From Flavobacterium sp. N3904 (GTDB taxonomy: Bacteria; Bacteroidota; Bacteroidia; Flavobacteriales; Flavobacteriaceae), in NCBI RefSeq assembly GCF_025947305.1, contig NZ_CP110009.1, forward strand, positions 2,335,501 to 2,399,500: DNA of 64,000 nucleotides, written 5' to 3'. The notes beneath the pieces were generated by a model. That model was not told the DNA's origin and ran no database searches. It worked only from the letters and a program-made list of their open reading frames with translations. The translations under genes were made by a program, and so were the position numbers. Of the stretch, positions 9,448 through 18,320 are shown piece by piece. Numbering within the stretch: the first letter of the stretch is position 1; each line of letters starts with the position of its first letter.

Positions 9448-10227
9448 CTAGGTTCTGATTACAAAATGCTGTTTGGGTTGTTCGTATCGAAAGAAAACCA
9501 GTCCCCATTGAAAAGTATCAATGCTTACAGTAACTTTCGGGTGTTTTCTTATAATATCCCAAGCTTCTTCCATTTCCTTGGACCAGTGAATGTCATCAAA
9601 TATCCATACTGTTTCGTTTGCAGTGGTTGGTAATAACAATTCGAAATAGTCTAAGGTGGCTTTTTTGGAATGGTTCCCGTCGAAATATATCAGATCGCAG
9701 ATTTTAGATTTTAGATTGCAGATTTCTAAATAACTATTAAATTCAGTAATAATAGATTTGACATTACTACAGTTAAATTTTCGCAATTGTAATTGAGCCT
9801 TTTTTGCTGTTTCTGGACAGCCTTCAAGCGTTGTGATTTTTGCTTTCGAATTTCCCAACGAAAGGGCAGAAGTGGCCAATCCTAACGAAGTTCCAATTTC
9901 CAATATCGTTTCGGGTTGAAAATAATTGACAATTCGATACAAAAGTTCCGCACGTTTGGGCGAAATTCCCGCTGTTTTCACAATTTTGGCAATTGGTCTG
10001 GTATTTGATTTAAAAACCCGAGAACCTGCACCAAAATCAGAAACTTCAATGGTGTTTTTGTTCTGTAAAAGTTCATTTCGGTAGTTTTTTAAAATGTTAT
10101 ATTCTGGTTTGAATTCCTTGTCATAAAAGCATTTGGTCAATAAATTAAAGACAAATGGAGAATGTACAGCGTGTTCATTTTTAGAATGCCAAAGAAATTT
10201 GAGATAGGATTTGATTTGAAATAGCAT
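9448..10227 (-). CDS. class I SAM-dependent O-methyltransferase-like protein
   Basis: This 259-residue protein has a Rossmann methyltransferase core. ETILEIGTSLGLATSALSL is motif I for S-adenosylmethionine, ITTLEGCPETAKKAQ is motif II, and DLIYFDGNHSKKATLDYF resembles the metal/acceptor region of O-methyltransferase family 3. The N-terminal 90 residues are helical and variable. The acceptor is unknown. Codons for the segment EICNLKSKICDL coincide with a heptamer-phased DNA repeat (9690-9724), so part of the loop between core strands appears repeat-derived. There is no signal peptide. Confidence 0.88.
   Translation of the reverse strand: MLFQIKSYLKFLWHSKNEHAVHSPFVFNLLTKCFYDKEFKPEYNILKNYRNELLQNKNTIEVSDFGAGSRVFKSNTRPIAKIVKTAGISPKRAELLYRIVNYFQPETILEIGTSLGLATSALSLGNSKAKITTLEGCPETAKKAQLQLRKFNCSNVKSIITEFNSYLEICNLKSKICDLIYFDGNHSKKATLDYFELLLPTTANETVWIFDDIHWSKEMEEAWDIIRKHPKVTVSIDTFQWGLVFFRYEQPKQHFVIRT
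9690..9724 (-). repeat. heptamer-phased repeat inside the methyltransferase gene, 5 units
   Basis: On the plus strand the units TCAGATC, GCAGATT, TTAGATT, TTAGATT and GCAGATT start at 9690, 9697, 9704, 9711 and 9718. Read in the gene's direction the word is AATCTGC or AATCTAA, the same word as the array beside ndk. The gene stays in frame through it. Confidence 0.7.
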
Positions 10228-10355
10228 AAAAATTCAATCACAGTTTTGTAAAGAGAGGACGAAGATACTAAAAAGTTAAATAGTGAGAAGTGAATATAAA
10301 ATTAGAAGGATTCAAGGATGACACTATTTACTATTTTACATCTCACTTTAAAGAC

Positions 10356-10363
10356 TATATTTG
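10356..10363 (+). promoter_or_regulatory. -7 promoter box of the SDR gene
   Basis: TATATTTG matches TAnnTTTG exactly, 39 bp before the ATG at 10403. No convincing -33 element was found. Confidence 0.5.
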
Positions 10364-10402
10364 CGCGCTTGGAATTTGTACCAAGAATAGCAAAGAATTA
10401 TA

Positions 10403-11953
10403 ATGATGACGGAAGAAACGGAAATTAAAAGTGCAGTAACATTGGAAAAAATAAACCAATGCATCACTATTTTGACACAACTGAATACAGATACAGATCA
10501 AATTTTTGAAATACCCAAAGAACAAAGAATTGCTCTAATCAAAGCAGCAGGACAATTTTCGCGTCCCGACCGTGATGAGTTTACAAAAAGAAAAAAAGAC
10601 GGAAAAGCAGTTGCCAAACGCAAACAGGAAAAGAAAGACAGAACAGCTCGTAAAGAAACCGGAATCCGTTCTGCTCGCGAAGCAAGTATATTTGTAGCGC
10701 CAAAATTATTGGCTGTAAATGATCTTATTGATAAAGAACAGTTGGAACTTGAGACGCCTAGAAAGTGTTACGTATGCAAAACAGAGTTTACCAGAATGCA
10801 TCATTTTTACGATTCAATGTGTTCCGAATGTGGCGATTTTAATTATGCCAAGCGTTTTCAAACAGCGGATGTAAAAGGGCAAATTGCCGTGATTACAGGT
10901 TCTCGATTAAAAATTGGTTATCATATTACTTTAATGCTGTTACGAGGTGGAGCCACGGTCATCGCAACGACTCGTTTTCCGGTGGATTCCGCTTTGCGCT
11001 TTGCAAAGGAAGACGATTTTATGGAATGGGGACATCGCTTGAAAATTCATGGATTGGATTTGAGACATATTCCGAGCGTGGAGATTTTTTGCAATTTTAT
11101 AGAGCAAAAATACGGTCGATTGGATATTTTAATTAATAATGCGGCGCAAACGGTAAGACGCCCAGCAGGATTCTATACGCATTTAATGGAAAACGAAGAG
11201 CGGCCAATAGCGACTTTGCCAAAATCGGCTCAGGAATTATTATTGGACCATGCCAATTGTTTGGATGAATTGAAAGTATTGACAACAGGCTTTTCATCTA
11301 ATGAAAATATGCCAGTCACTTGGCACGGACCCGAACCTGGAATTGGTTTGAGGGCTTCCGCCAAATTATCTCAAATTCCATATTCTTTTGATAATGCTTT
11401 GGTTGCAAAGGAAGTTTTTCCTGAAGGAGAACTCGATGCCGATTTGCAACAAGTAGATTTGAGAAAAGTAAACAGCTGGCGTTTGAAATTGGGGCAAATT
11501 GAAACCACCGAAATGATTGAAGTGCAGTTGGTGAATTCGGTAGCGCCATTTGTATTGTGCAATCGTCTTTCGGAAGTGATGAAGAAAGACAAAACAGGTA
11601 AAAAACATATTATAAATGTTTCGGCTATGGAAGGGAAGTTTTACCGCGATTTTAAAGAAGACCGCCATCCGCATACCAATATGGCCAAAGCTGCACTCAA
11701 TATGCTGACACACACCGCTGCTGGTACTCTTGCAAAAGACGGAATTTTTATGAATGCCGTTGATACGGGTTGGGTAACCGACGAAGATCCTGCAGAACTG
11801 GCCAAAAGAAAACAAGAAGAACAAGATTTTCAACCGCCACTAGATATTGTCGATGGTGCTGCACGTGTTATGGATCCGTTGTTTGACGGTATTAATACAG
11901 GAAAACACTGGTGCGGGAAGTTTTTAAAAGATTACAATCCTATTGCTTGGTAA
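10403..11953 (+). CDS. large SDR-fold protein with N-terminal zinc ribbon, catalytic Tyr absent
   Basis: This 516-residue soluble protein has two parts. Residues 1-150 are charged and carry a Cys4 zinc-ribbon pattern (Cys122, Cys125, Cys140, Cys143; CYVC and CSEC). From about residue 160 it is a short-chain dehydrogenase fold: [12 protein letters not shown] (nucleotide-binding TGxxxxxG variant) and [10 protein letters not shown]. The usual Ser-Tyr-Lys triad is altered: Ser407 and Lys429 are present, but the position four before the Lys is Thr425, in [10 protein letters not shown]. Substrate and activity are unknown; it may bind NAD(P) without normal SDR chemistry. ATG codons lie at 10403 and 10406. 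It is monocistronic. Confidence 0.85.
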   Translation: MMTEETEIKSAVTLEKINQCITILTQLNTDTDQIFEIPKEQRIALIKAAGQFSRPDRDEFTKRKKDGKAVAKRKQEKKDRTARKETGIRSAREASIFVAPKLLAVNDLIDKEQLELETPRKCYVCKTEFTRMHHFYDSMCSECGDFNYAKRFQTADVKGQIAVITGSRLKIGYHITLMLLRGGATVIATTRFPVDSALRFAKEDDFMEWGHRLKIHGLDLRHIPSVEIFCNFIEQKYGRLDILINNAAQTVRRPAGFYTHLMENEERPIATLPKSAQELLLDHANCLDELKVLTTGFSSNENMPVTWHGPEPGIGLRASAKLSQIPYSFDNALVAKEVFPEGELDADLQQVDLRKVNSWRLKLGQIETTEMIEVQLVNSVAPFVLCNRLSEVMKKDKTGKKHIINVSAMEGKFYRDFKEDRHPHTNMAKAALNMLTHTAAGTLAKDGIFMNAVDTGWVTDEDPAELAKRKQEEQDFQPPLDIVDGAARVMDPLFDGINTGKHWCGKFLKDYNPIAW

Positions 11954-11972
11954 AGCCTAAAATTTTTAAAAG

Positions 11973-12009
11973 AAAACCACGACAAAATCTAATTCTGTCG
12001 TGGTTTTTT
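11973..12009 (+). terminator. strong terminator after the SDR gene
   Basis: Arms 11973-11984 (AAAACCACGACA) and 11996-12007 pair perfectly over 12 bp, and the T-run extends to 12009. The A-run on the other arm would let it also act for the opposing hypothetical gene. The stem matches two others at 14964-15004 and 16275-16320. Confidence 0.92.
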
Positions 12010-12116
12010 CATTTTTATTTTGCCAATGAAGAAAATATTTCAATATTATCAAAACGCTAATAATGAATATAAACTAAGGTAATTTTACGTTTCTGGGCCC
12101 CCGAGCTTGTAATAGT

Positions 12117-12560
12117 TTAAGGAGTTAGTTTTTTAACTTCCTTTTCAATAACGTGTTCCATGTCAGTAAAAGTTTCTTTTTTTATTTTTCTGAATTTTTT
12201 GATAAAAGATGCAATTTCATTTTCTAATTCTTCATGTTCGCTTCTAAATTTATGGGAATCATATTTAAAAGGATCATCAATTAGTTCGGCCAAGTGAGCC
12301 AGATGTTTAGACGTTTTCTCAAGCAATCTATCACAGTCTGTGCTAGCTTCAGACAAGCCAGATGACAGAACTCTCATTTCGTCCAGATTTTCTTTATTGA
12401 TTAGCCAAATGAAATATTTGTCAATAAGATGATATAAAAAAAGTAAATCATCTTTATAAAATTTCAAATCCGACTGCCAATGTTCAGTCAGAATATATAA
12501 CTCTTTGTACTCTGCAGTCCAAGTAAAATCGCCTTTTGGTCTTAAAGATAAATTTTCCAT
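12117..12560 (-). CDS. hypothetical helical protein
   Basis: This is a 147-residue soluble protein, all-helical in appearance, rich in E, K, L and F, with no signal peptide or membrane span. It starts MENLSLRPKGDFTWTAEYKEL and ends in a Lys-rich helix (KKFRKIKKETF, EKEVKKLTP). Heptad-like spacing of hydrophobics suggests a helical bundle. I recognise no family. It is divergent from the histidine kinase gene across a 505-bp gap and converges on the SDR gene, so it is monocistronic. A link to the two-component pair next to it is possible but unproven. Confidence 0.65.
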   Translation of the reverse strand: MENLSLRPKGDFTWTAEYKELYILTEHWQSDLKFYKDDLLFLYHLIDKYFIWLINKENLDEMRVLSSGLSEASTDCDRLLEKTSKHLAHLAELIDDPFKYDSHKFRSEHEELENEIASFIKKFRKIKKETFTDMEHVIEKEVKKLTP

Positions 12561-13065
12561 AATGTCTGAGTATAGAATAAATGATAAAAAAACATCTAAA
12601 ATTAATTAACTGGCTTAAACCAGTAAGGAATATGATTCTATTTCTCTTCTAAACTGGAATAGAATTCCAAAAAACGCATAGTAAATTTAAGAAATTTATT
12701 TTTAAAGAAACCTTTTTAGTGATTGTTTTTTCTTTGATTGTAGGGTTAATTCTTATAATTTATTATTTTTTTGCTAACCAATGAATATGTGATCTGTAGT
12801 AGTGAGACTTATGCCTAAACGGGAATTTTCTTTATTTTTTATAAAATGTTTATCAATAAAAAGTTAATATGTATGAAATGTATTTCTTTTTATCCTAACT
12901 TGCAATGAAAAATGAATGCGTTATTTTTTTTGTCAATTTATAATTGATCGTTTTATTGATAATTTATGAGCTCACGAATATCCTGGTTTTTTTCAGGAAA
13001 TTGTATACTGAATTAGAAGAATTGAATATACTTTTTTTATAACCATAATAATCCCTCAATTAATT
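12561..13065. other. 505-bp AT-rich gap between divergent genes
   Basis: No coding region is visible. Two weak inverted repeats occur: ACTGG/CCAGT around 12609-12624, and TTCTATT/AATAGAA around 12635-12666. No exact TAnnTTTG box was found. The promoters of the hypothetical gene and of the histidine kinase gene should both lie here. Confidence 0.4.
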
Positions 13066-14529
13066 ATGAAAGAGCTTGATGATTATAAATATGCACTTGA
13101 CGAGTCTTCAATCGTAGCGATTACCGATCCAAAGGGAATTATTATACATGCAAACGACAACTTTTGTAAGATCTCAAAATACAGCAGGGAAGAGTTAATA
13201 GGGAGAGATCATCGAATTATTAATTCTAGTTTTCATCCTAAAGAATTTATTAGGGACTTGTGGGTAACTATTGCCAATGGAAAAATATGGAAGGGTGAAC
13301 TCAAAAATAAGGCAAAGGACGGAACCGTGTATTGGGTAGATACAACAATTGTTCCTTTTTTAAACCAAGATGGTAAACCTTATCAATATGTGGCTATACG
13401 CTCAGATATTACGCAACGCAAGCAGAGTGAAGAAAGTTTACTCAAAAGTCTGAAGGAAGTATCCGATTATAAATTTGCTCTTGATGAATCTTCCATCGTA
13501 GCAATCACTGACCAAAAGGGGATTATCAATTTTGTAAACGATAATTTTTGCAAGATTTCAAAATTCAGCAGGGAAGAGTTGATTGGAAAAGACCATCGAA
13601 TCATTAATTCAGGTTTTCATCCCAAAGAATTTATTCGTGATCTGTGGGTTACCATCGGCCATGGTAAGATTTGGAAAGGCGAACTCAAAAACAGAGCTAA
13701 AGACGGATCCTATTACTGGGTAGATACCACTATAGTTCCTTTTCTCAATGAGGTAGGTAAGCCTTTTCAATATGTTGCAATTCGCTCTGATATTACACTG
13801 CGAAAAAAGGCCGAGGAAGATCTGATAAGATATTCTTCTGCCTTAGAATACAAGAATACTCAGCTAATTGATTTCTGCAACATAGTTTCACACAATTTAA
13901 GAGCACCATTGATTAATATCTCAATGCTCATTGATTATATTGATCAAAGCACTGATGAAGAGGAACGTCAAATGATGCATTCCAAAATAAAACCCGTAGT
14001 AAATCATCTGATGGATATATTCAACGAATTAGTTGAATCTATTCAAGTGCAACAGGAAACAGGGATTGAATCCGATAAAAATTATTTAAAAGATTGTCTG
14101 GATAATGTACTTATTGGTTTTGAAGCCCAAATTAAGGAATATGAGGCTAATATTAAACTAGATGCCAGTGAAGCTCCAATGATTTACTTCCCGCATAAAT
14201 ATCTTGAAAGCATTATTACCAATTTGGTCAGCAATGCACTGAAATATAAGTCGCCAGAGCGTAAGCCAAATATTAAAATAGAATGTAAAAAAGTAAACAA
14301 TTCGGTACTTTTTTCTGTCTGTGATAATGGTCTAGGAATTGATCTGGATTTGCACAGAAACAATCTTTTTAAAATTAGAAAAACATTCCACAAACATCCT
14401 GATGCAAAAGGCTTTGGGCTTTTTATGACAAAGACTCAGATTGAGTCCATGGGCGGAAAAATATGGGTTGAAAGCATTCCTAATATCGGCAGTACTTTTT
14501 TTGTTCAATTTAACAATCAAAACTTATGA
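13066..14529 (+). CDS. cytosolic sensor histidine kinase with two near-identical PAS domains
   Basis: This 487-residue kinase has no membrane span, so it senses a cytosolic signal. Two PAS-PAC units (about residues 1-125 and 126-255) are very similar to each other; both contain LDESSIVAITD, NDNFCKISK, DHRIINS, FHPKEFIRDLWVTI and YQ/FQYVAIRSDIT. The H-box is SHNLRAPL with His276 as phosphoacceptor. The ATPase domain has NLVSNALKYKSPE (N box), DNGLGIDL (G1) and GFGLFMTKTQIESMGGKI (G2). The stop overlaps the response-regulator start by 4 bp, so the pair is translationally coupled. The ligand of the PAS domains is unknown. Confidence 0.95.
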   Translation: MKELDDYKYALDESSIVAITDPKGIIIHANDNFCKISKYSREELIGRDHRIINSSFHPKEFIRDLWVTIANGKIWKGELKNKAKDGTVYWVDTTIVPFLNQDGKPYQYVAIRSDITQRKQSEESLLKSLKEVSDYKFALDESSIVAITDQKGIINFVNDNFCKISKFSREELIGKDHRIINSGFHPKEFIRDLWVTIGHGKIWKGELKNRAKDGSYYWVDTTIVPFLNEVGKPFQYVAIRSDITLRKKAEEDLIRYSSALEYKNTQLIDFCNIVSHNLRAPLINISMLIDYIDQSTDEEERQMMHSKIKPVVNHLMDIFNELVESIQVQQETGIESDKNYLKDCLDNVLIGFEAQIKEYEANIKLDASEAPMIYFPHKYLESIITNLVSNALKYKSPERKPNIKIECKKVNNSVLFSVCDNGLGIDLDLHRNNLFKIRKTFHKHPDAKGFGLFMTKTQIESMGGKIWVESIPNIGSTFFVQFNNQNL

Positions 14530-14924
14530 CAACTATTAAACAGCTTACATTAGTAGACGATGATGAAGTATTTGTTTTTCTAACTTCCAAAATGCTCGAG
14601 CAAAGTAAACTTGTAGATCTTATCAAGATTTTTGACAATGGCTACGATGCATTGGTCTTTCTAAAAGAAAACTTGGGCAATATTGATGCATTGCCAGATA
14701 TTATCCTTCTCGATCTCAGTATGCCAATTATGGATGGTTGGGAGTTTCTTGAAGAATATGTTAAGATCAACCCATTGATTGGAAAAAAAATCACAATTTA
14801 TATTTGCTCATCATCTATTTCTCCGGCTGACGTTAGTCGTGCCAAGGCAATCAATGAGGTTTCCGATTTCATCATTAAGCCAATGACAAAGGATAAACTT
14901 ATAGAGATGATCAGGAATTTATGA
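14526..14924 (+). CDS. single-domain response regulator
   Basis: This 132-residue protein is a receiver domain only, with no DNA-binding output. Acidic Asp11-Asp13, phosphoacceptor Asp63 in LLDLSMPIMDG, a Ser/Thr switch in ICSSS and the Lys of IIKPM are all in place. It overlaps the kinase gene by 4 bp (ATGA), so it is the kinase's cognate partner. Lone receivers of this type pass phosphate on or act by protein contact. An Hpt protein at 24237-24581 could be part of a relay, though that is inference. A strong terminator follows. Confidence 0.95.
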   Translation: MTTIKQLTLVDDDEVFVFLTSKMLEQSKLVDLIKIFDNGYDALVFLKENLGNIDALPDIILLDLSMPIMDGWEFLEEYVKINPLIGKKITIYICSSSISPADVSRAKAINEVSDFIIKPMTKDKLIEMIRNL

Positions 14925-14963
14925 TTTAAATTGAAATACATTTGTATAAGACTTTTATAAAAC

Positions 14964-15004
14964 AAAAAATCCACAACAGAATTAAATTTTGTTGTGGATT
15001 TTTT
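14964..15004 (+). terminator. strong bidirectional terminator between response regulator and FKBP
   Basis: Fifteen-bp arms at 14964-14978 and 14990-15004 (core TCCACAACA/TGTTGTGGA) pair perfectly and are flanked by A and T runs, so it works for both converging genes. Confidence 0.93.
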
Positions 15005-15027
15005 TATTGTAATCGAAACAATTATCG

Positions 15028-15486
15028 CTAATTGACCGAAATTAGTTTAACATCAAAAATAAGTACTGATCCTCCGGGAATACTACTGTAATCATAGCTT
15101 CCATACCCTAAATGTGCCGGAACCAAAAGAATGCCGCTACCGCCAGTTTTAAAATGAGGAATACCTTCTGTCCAACCTTTAATAACTTGGTTCAAACCAA
15201 AAGAAATTCCTTTAGCATCACTTTGATCAAATATAGTTCCATTCGTAAAATAACCTTTATAGGCTACAGTTACGTTCGATGTTGCAGTAGGCTGTGCTCC
15301 GGTTCCAGGTTCGTTAATTACATAATATAGACCAGTTTCACTTCTTTGGGCTGTCAGTTTATTTTTGGTAATATAGTCTTTGATTTCTTGTTCGTTTTTG
15401 GCAACGTAATCTACTGTTGCTTCTTTGTCTTTGGTACAGGAAATGAAAAGTGTCAAGGCTAGTAATGCAGATAATAGGTGTTTCAT
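15028..15486 (-). CDS. FKBP-type peptidyl-prolyl isomerase lipoprotein
   Basis: This 152-residue envelope protein speeds proline isomerisation during folding of exported proteins. The signal peptide MKHLLSALLALTLFISC is acylated at Cys17. From about residue 60 the FKBP fold is clear: VTVAYKGYFTNGTIFDQS, GLNQVIKGWTEGI and LVPAHLGYGSYDYSSIPG, ending FDVKLISV. Its transcript would start from a TATATTTG box 27 bp upstream (15513-15520). It is monocistronic. It differs from the gliding protein GldI by its short length, so I give no symbol. Confidence 0.94.
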   Translation of the reverse strand: MKHLLSALLALTLFISCTKDKEATVDYVAKNEQEIKDYITKNKLTAQRSETGLYYVINEPGTGAQPTATSNVTVAYKGYFTNGTIFDQSDAKGISFGLNQVIKGWTEGIPHFKTGGSGILLVPAHLGYGSYDYSSIPGGSVLIFDVKLISVN

Positions 15487-15512
15487 GGATATTGGGGTTG
15501 TTTTAAAAAAGG

Positions 15513-15520
15513 CAAATATA
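15513..15520 (-). promoter_or_regulatory. -7 promoter box of the FKBP gene
   Basis: On the minus strand the sequence is TATATTTG, an exact TAnnTTTG, 27 bp before the ATG. No -33 TTG is visible at the usual distance. Confidence 0.5.
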
Positions 15521-15655
15521 TAAAAAATCAGTTGAGTCTTGACCTAATTATAAATATCAGTTTTTTGTTTTTATTTCAATGGATTTAATTGAAAAGTAAA
15601 TGCTTAATTAATAATTTTCGAATACTTTGGATTTACTTTATAGCAATAATAATCA

Positions 15656-16243
15656 CTAAAAATAAACTCCAAATTTGATTGAAGCTTCAGGATTGAGTAG
15701 AGGCAATGTGTATTCTTTGTTGTCTAAAACGAATTCATCGTCGCCTGAAACTTTAAGGCTTAAACCTGCCCAGGGCGAAATATAGATGTTTTTGTAAATA
15801 GTGAAATTATAACCTAAACTTCCGTTTAATAAGAAGTTGTCAAAATTTTGTGTAGCGGTACTGCTATCACTTTGAATTTTGCTTTTCCAATAAACAGGTC
15901 CTGCTGCGATCCACCAGCCTTTCCAATCGTCTTTAAAAAAATGATCCAATAAAAGGGCATACGCCTGCACATGATGGTTGGTAAAACCCTCTTTGGTTGT
16001 AATATCAGGTTTGTAGACATCGGCTATAAGCGCTCGGGTACGCCATTTGTCTTTACCCACCCATACCGCGCCAAAATAGCCGCCAGTTGCATAAGGTAAA
16101 ACGTCCAATTCTACTCCAAAATTCCATTTTTTGGTAGTTTCATTATTTTGGACCGAAACAGAATCTTGTCCGTTTTTAAATGGAGATTGAGCCTGTAATT
16201 GTATGGAGAGGACTGCAAAAATAAGTAGTGCTATTTTTTTCAT
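15656..16243 (-). CDS. predicted outer-membrane or periplasmic protein, unknown function
   Basis: This 195-residue protein has a signal peptide (MKKIALLIFAVLSIQLQAQ). The mature part has alternating aromatic and polar strands (KWNFGVELDVLPYATGGYFG, GSLGYNFTIYKNIYISPWAG). It ends in Phe (ASIKFGVYF), typical of outer-membrane beta-barrels, and its length suits an eight-strand barrel. I recognise no named family. It is monocistronic, and the ABC-F terminator lies just upstream. Confidence 0.75.
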   Translation of the reverse strand: MKKIALLIFAVLSIQLQAQSPFKNGQDSVSVQNNETTKKWNFGVELDVLPYATGGYFGAVWVGKDKWRTRALIADVYKPDITTKEGFTNHHVQAYALLLDHFFKDDWKGWWIAAGPVYWKSKIQSDSSTATQNFDNFLLNGSLGYNFTIYKNIYISPWAGLSLKVSGDDEFVLDNKEYTLPLLNPEASIKFGVYF

Positions 16244-16274
16244 TGGAATGATTTAGGAGTGATAAATTTAGGTT

Positions 16275-16320
16275 AAAAAATAGAAAAAACCACAACAAAA
16301 TTACATCCTGTTGTGGTTTT
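16275..16320 (-). terminator. terminator of the ABC-F gene
   Basis: Arms 16286-16297 (AAAACCACAACA) and 16309-16320 pair perfectly. On the minus strand the U-run comes from the A-runs at 16275-16289. The stem is nearly the same as at 11973 and 14964. Confidence 0.85.
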
Positions 16321-16348
16321 AAAAACTATTTTAAATGTGTGCCTCCCT

Positions 16349-16376
16349 CTGCAAACCGAACACTGCAAACTAAAAT
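16349..16376 (+). repeat. heptamer-phased repeat (CTGCAAA-type), 4 units
   Basis: The units CTGCAAA, CCGAACA, CTGCAAA and CTAAAAT start at 16349, 16356, 16363 and 16370. They end exactly at the ABC-F stop codon, between it and its terminator. Confidence 0.5.
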
Positions 16377-18239
16377 TTATCCTTCAATCTTAGCAGAAAG
16401 CTCAAACCATCTCTCCTCTTTATCTTCAATTTTATTGATGATGTTTTCCAGTTCTTTGGCTTTAGCAGAAATATCGGCATCAGCCACTTTTCCTTCAGAG
16501 AATAAAAGCTCAATGTTTGCTTTCTGAAGCTCCAGATCCTTGATTTCTTTCTCAATTTTCTGAAACTCTTTTTGCTCGTTGAAGGTCAAATTTCCGGTTG
16601 GATTGTTTTGTTTCCAGTCTTTCTTTTCGGCTTTATTGTCTTCTTTTTGCGCTACATCGGCACTGTCTTCGTAAGCCCTAAAATCGGAATAGTTTCCAGG
16701 GAAATTTTCAATCTCTCCTTGGCCTCTGAAAACAAATAAGTTATCTACAATTTTATCCATAAAGTACCTGTCGTGTGACACCACAAGCAAACAACCCGGG
16801 TAATCCATCAGGAAACTTTCCAAGACATTCAGGGTCACAATATCCAAATCATTCGTTGGCTCATCCAGAATCAAGAAGTTTGGATTCTGAATCAAAACCG
16901 TACACAAGTACAAGCGCTTCAATTCTCCACCGCTCAATCGGTCTACAAAATCATATTGTTTTTTCGAATCAAAAAGGAAACGCTCCAATAATTGGGATGC
17001 CGAAATCAATCGTCCTTTCATCAACGGGATAAATTCTCCGTATTCTTTTATAACATCAATAACACGTTGACCCGGTTTTGGGTTGATCCCACTTTGAGTA
17101 TAATAACCAATTTTTATGGTTTCGCCAATCACTACTCTACCGCTATCTAGAGGTAAAGTTCCAGTAACCAAATTCAAGAAAGTTGATTTACCTGTTCCGT
17201 TTTTACCAATGATTCCAATACGTTCACCAGGTTGAAAATCAAAACTGAAATGATCCAAAATTACATGATCTTTGAATTTCTTGGAGATTTTGTGAAGCTC
17301 AATAATCTTGCTTCCCATACGCTCCATATTGATTTCCAATTCTACTTTGTTTTCACGACGACGACTTTGTGCTTTTTCCTTTATTACATAAAAATCATCC
17401 TGACGCGATTTAGATTTGGTTGTTCTCGCTTTTGGTTGACGACGCATCCATTCCAATTCCTTTACAAATAAGTTTTGGGCTTTGTCTACACTAGAATTTT
17501 CGGAGGCAATACGTTCTTCTTTTTTCTCCAAATAATAAGAGTAATTTCCTTTGTATTGGTATATTTTTCCGTTGTCCAGTTCAATGATTTCATTACAAAC
17601 ACGCTCCAAGAAGAAACGGTCGTGAGTAACCATAAACAACGTAATGTTTTCTTTGGCAAAATAACTTTCCAACCATTCGATCATCTCCAAGTCCAAGTGA
17701 TTGGTAGGCTCATCCAGAATCAATAAGTCGGGACGGTTGATCAAAATAATCGCTAGTGACAAACGTTTTTTCTGCCCACCCGAAAGGTTTTTGACTTTCA
17801 GTTTAAAGTCTTCCAACTTTAATTTGAACAAAATTTGTTTGTATTGCGTTTCAAAATCCCACGCATTGTGTTGGTCCATTCCATCAAAAGCCTTTTGGTA
17901 AGCTTCTTCATCTTCGGGATTTTCCAATGCTTTTTCGTAGGCTTCAATGACTTTCAAACTCTCATTATCCGATGCGAAAATGCTTTCTTCAATTGTCAAC
18001 TCTTCCTGCAATTTATTGTCTTGTGACAAAAATGCCATTCGAATGCTTTTTCGAAGCACCACTTGGCCAGTGTCGGGTTCGTCAAAACCATTAATGATAT
18101 TCATTATAGTGGTTTTTCCGGAACCATTTTTGGCTATAAAGGCAATTTTTTGGTCTTTGTTAATCCCAAACGATATGTCCTTGAAAAGCGTGCGCTCCCC
18201 AAAAGACTTTGAAATATTTTCTACTGATAAGTAATTCAC
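16377..18239 (-). CDS. ABC-F family ATPase, Uup-like
   Basis: This 620-residue soluble protein has two ABC domains joined by an interdomain linker and no membrane spans, as in ABC-F translation factors that act at the ribosomal E site. Domain 1 has AKNGSGKTT, LSGGQKKRLSLA and LLILDEPTNHLDL. Domain 2 has GKNGTGKST, LSGGELKRLYL and FLILDEPTNDLDI. The C-terminal 90 residues form a charged coiled coil (EFQKIEKEIKDLELQKANIE), the feature that points to Uup rather than EttA. It is monocistronic with its own terminator. Its exact role (branched DNA or ribosome) cannot be settled here. Confidence 0.92.
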   Translation of the reverse strand: MNYLSVENISKSFGERTLFKDISFGINKDQKIAFIAKNGSGKTTIMNIINGFDEPDTGQVVLRKSIRMAFLSQDNKLQEELTIEESIFASDNESLKVIEAYEKALENPEDEEAYQKAFDGMDQHNAWDFETQYKQILFKLKLEDFKLKVKNLSGGQKKRLSLAIILINRPDLLILDEPTNHLDLEMIEWLESYFAKENITLFMVTHDRFFLERVCNEIIELDNGKIYQYKGNYSYYLEKKEERIASENSSVDKAQNLFVKELEWMRRQPKARTTKSKSRQDDFYVIKEKAQSRRRENKVELEINMERMGSKIIELHKISKKFKDHVILDHFSFDFQPGERIGIIGKNGTGKSTFLNLVTGTLPLDSGRVVIGETIKIGYYTQSGINPKPGQRVIDVIKEYGEFIPLMKGRLISASQLLERFLFDSKKQYDFVDRLSGGELKRLYLCTVLIQNPNFLILDEPTNDLDIVTLNVLESFLMDYPGCLLVVSHDRYFMDKIVDNLFVFRGQGEIENFPGNYSDFRAYEDSADVAQKEDNKAEKKDWKQNNPTGNLTFNEQKEFQKIEKEIKDLELQKANIELLFSEGKVADADISAKAKELENIINKIEDKEERWFELSAKIEG

Positions 18240-18320
18240 AAGGCTAATTTTTTTGCAAAAGTAAACTATTATAGGACTAAATGCGAATTGTTTATTTGTA
18301 AACCAGTTATGATTTTGAAA

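Noticed and set aside
11316..11833. Three minus-strand open frames of up to 155 codons within the SDR gene
   Set aside because: They are antisense to a well-supported gene, rich in Phe/His/Ile as expected of reverse reading, and resemble no family.
12061..12120. Possible RNA gene around the GGGCCCCCGAG stretch
   Set aside because: No cloverleaf or stable extended pairing could be drawn, and the stretch is short.
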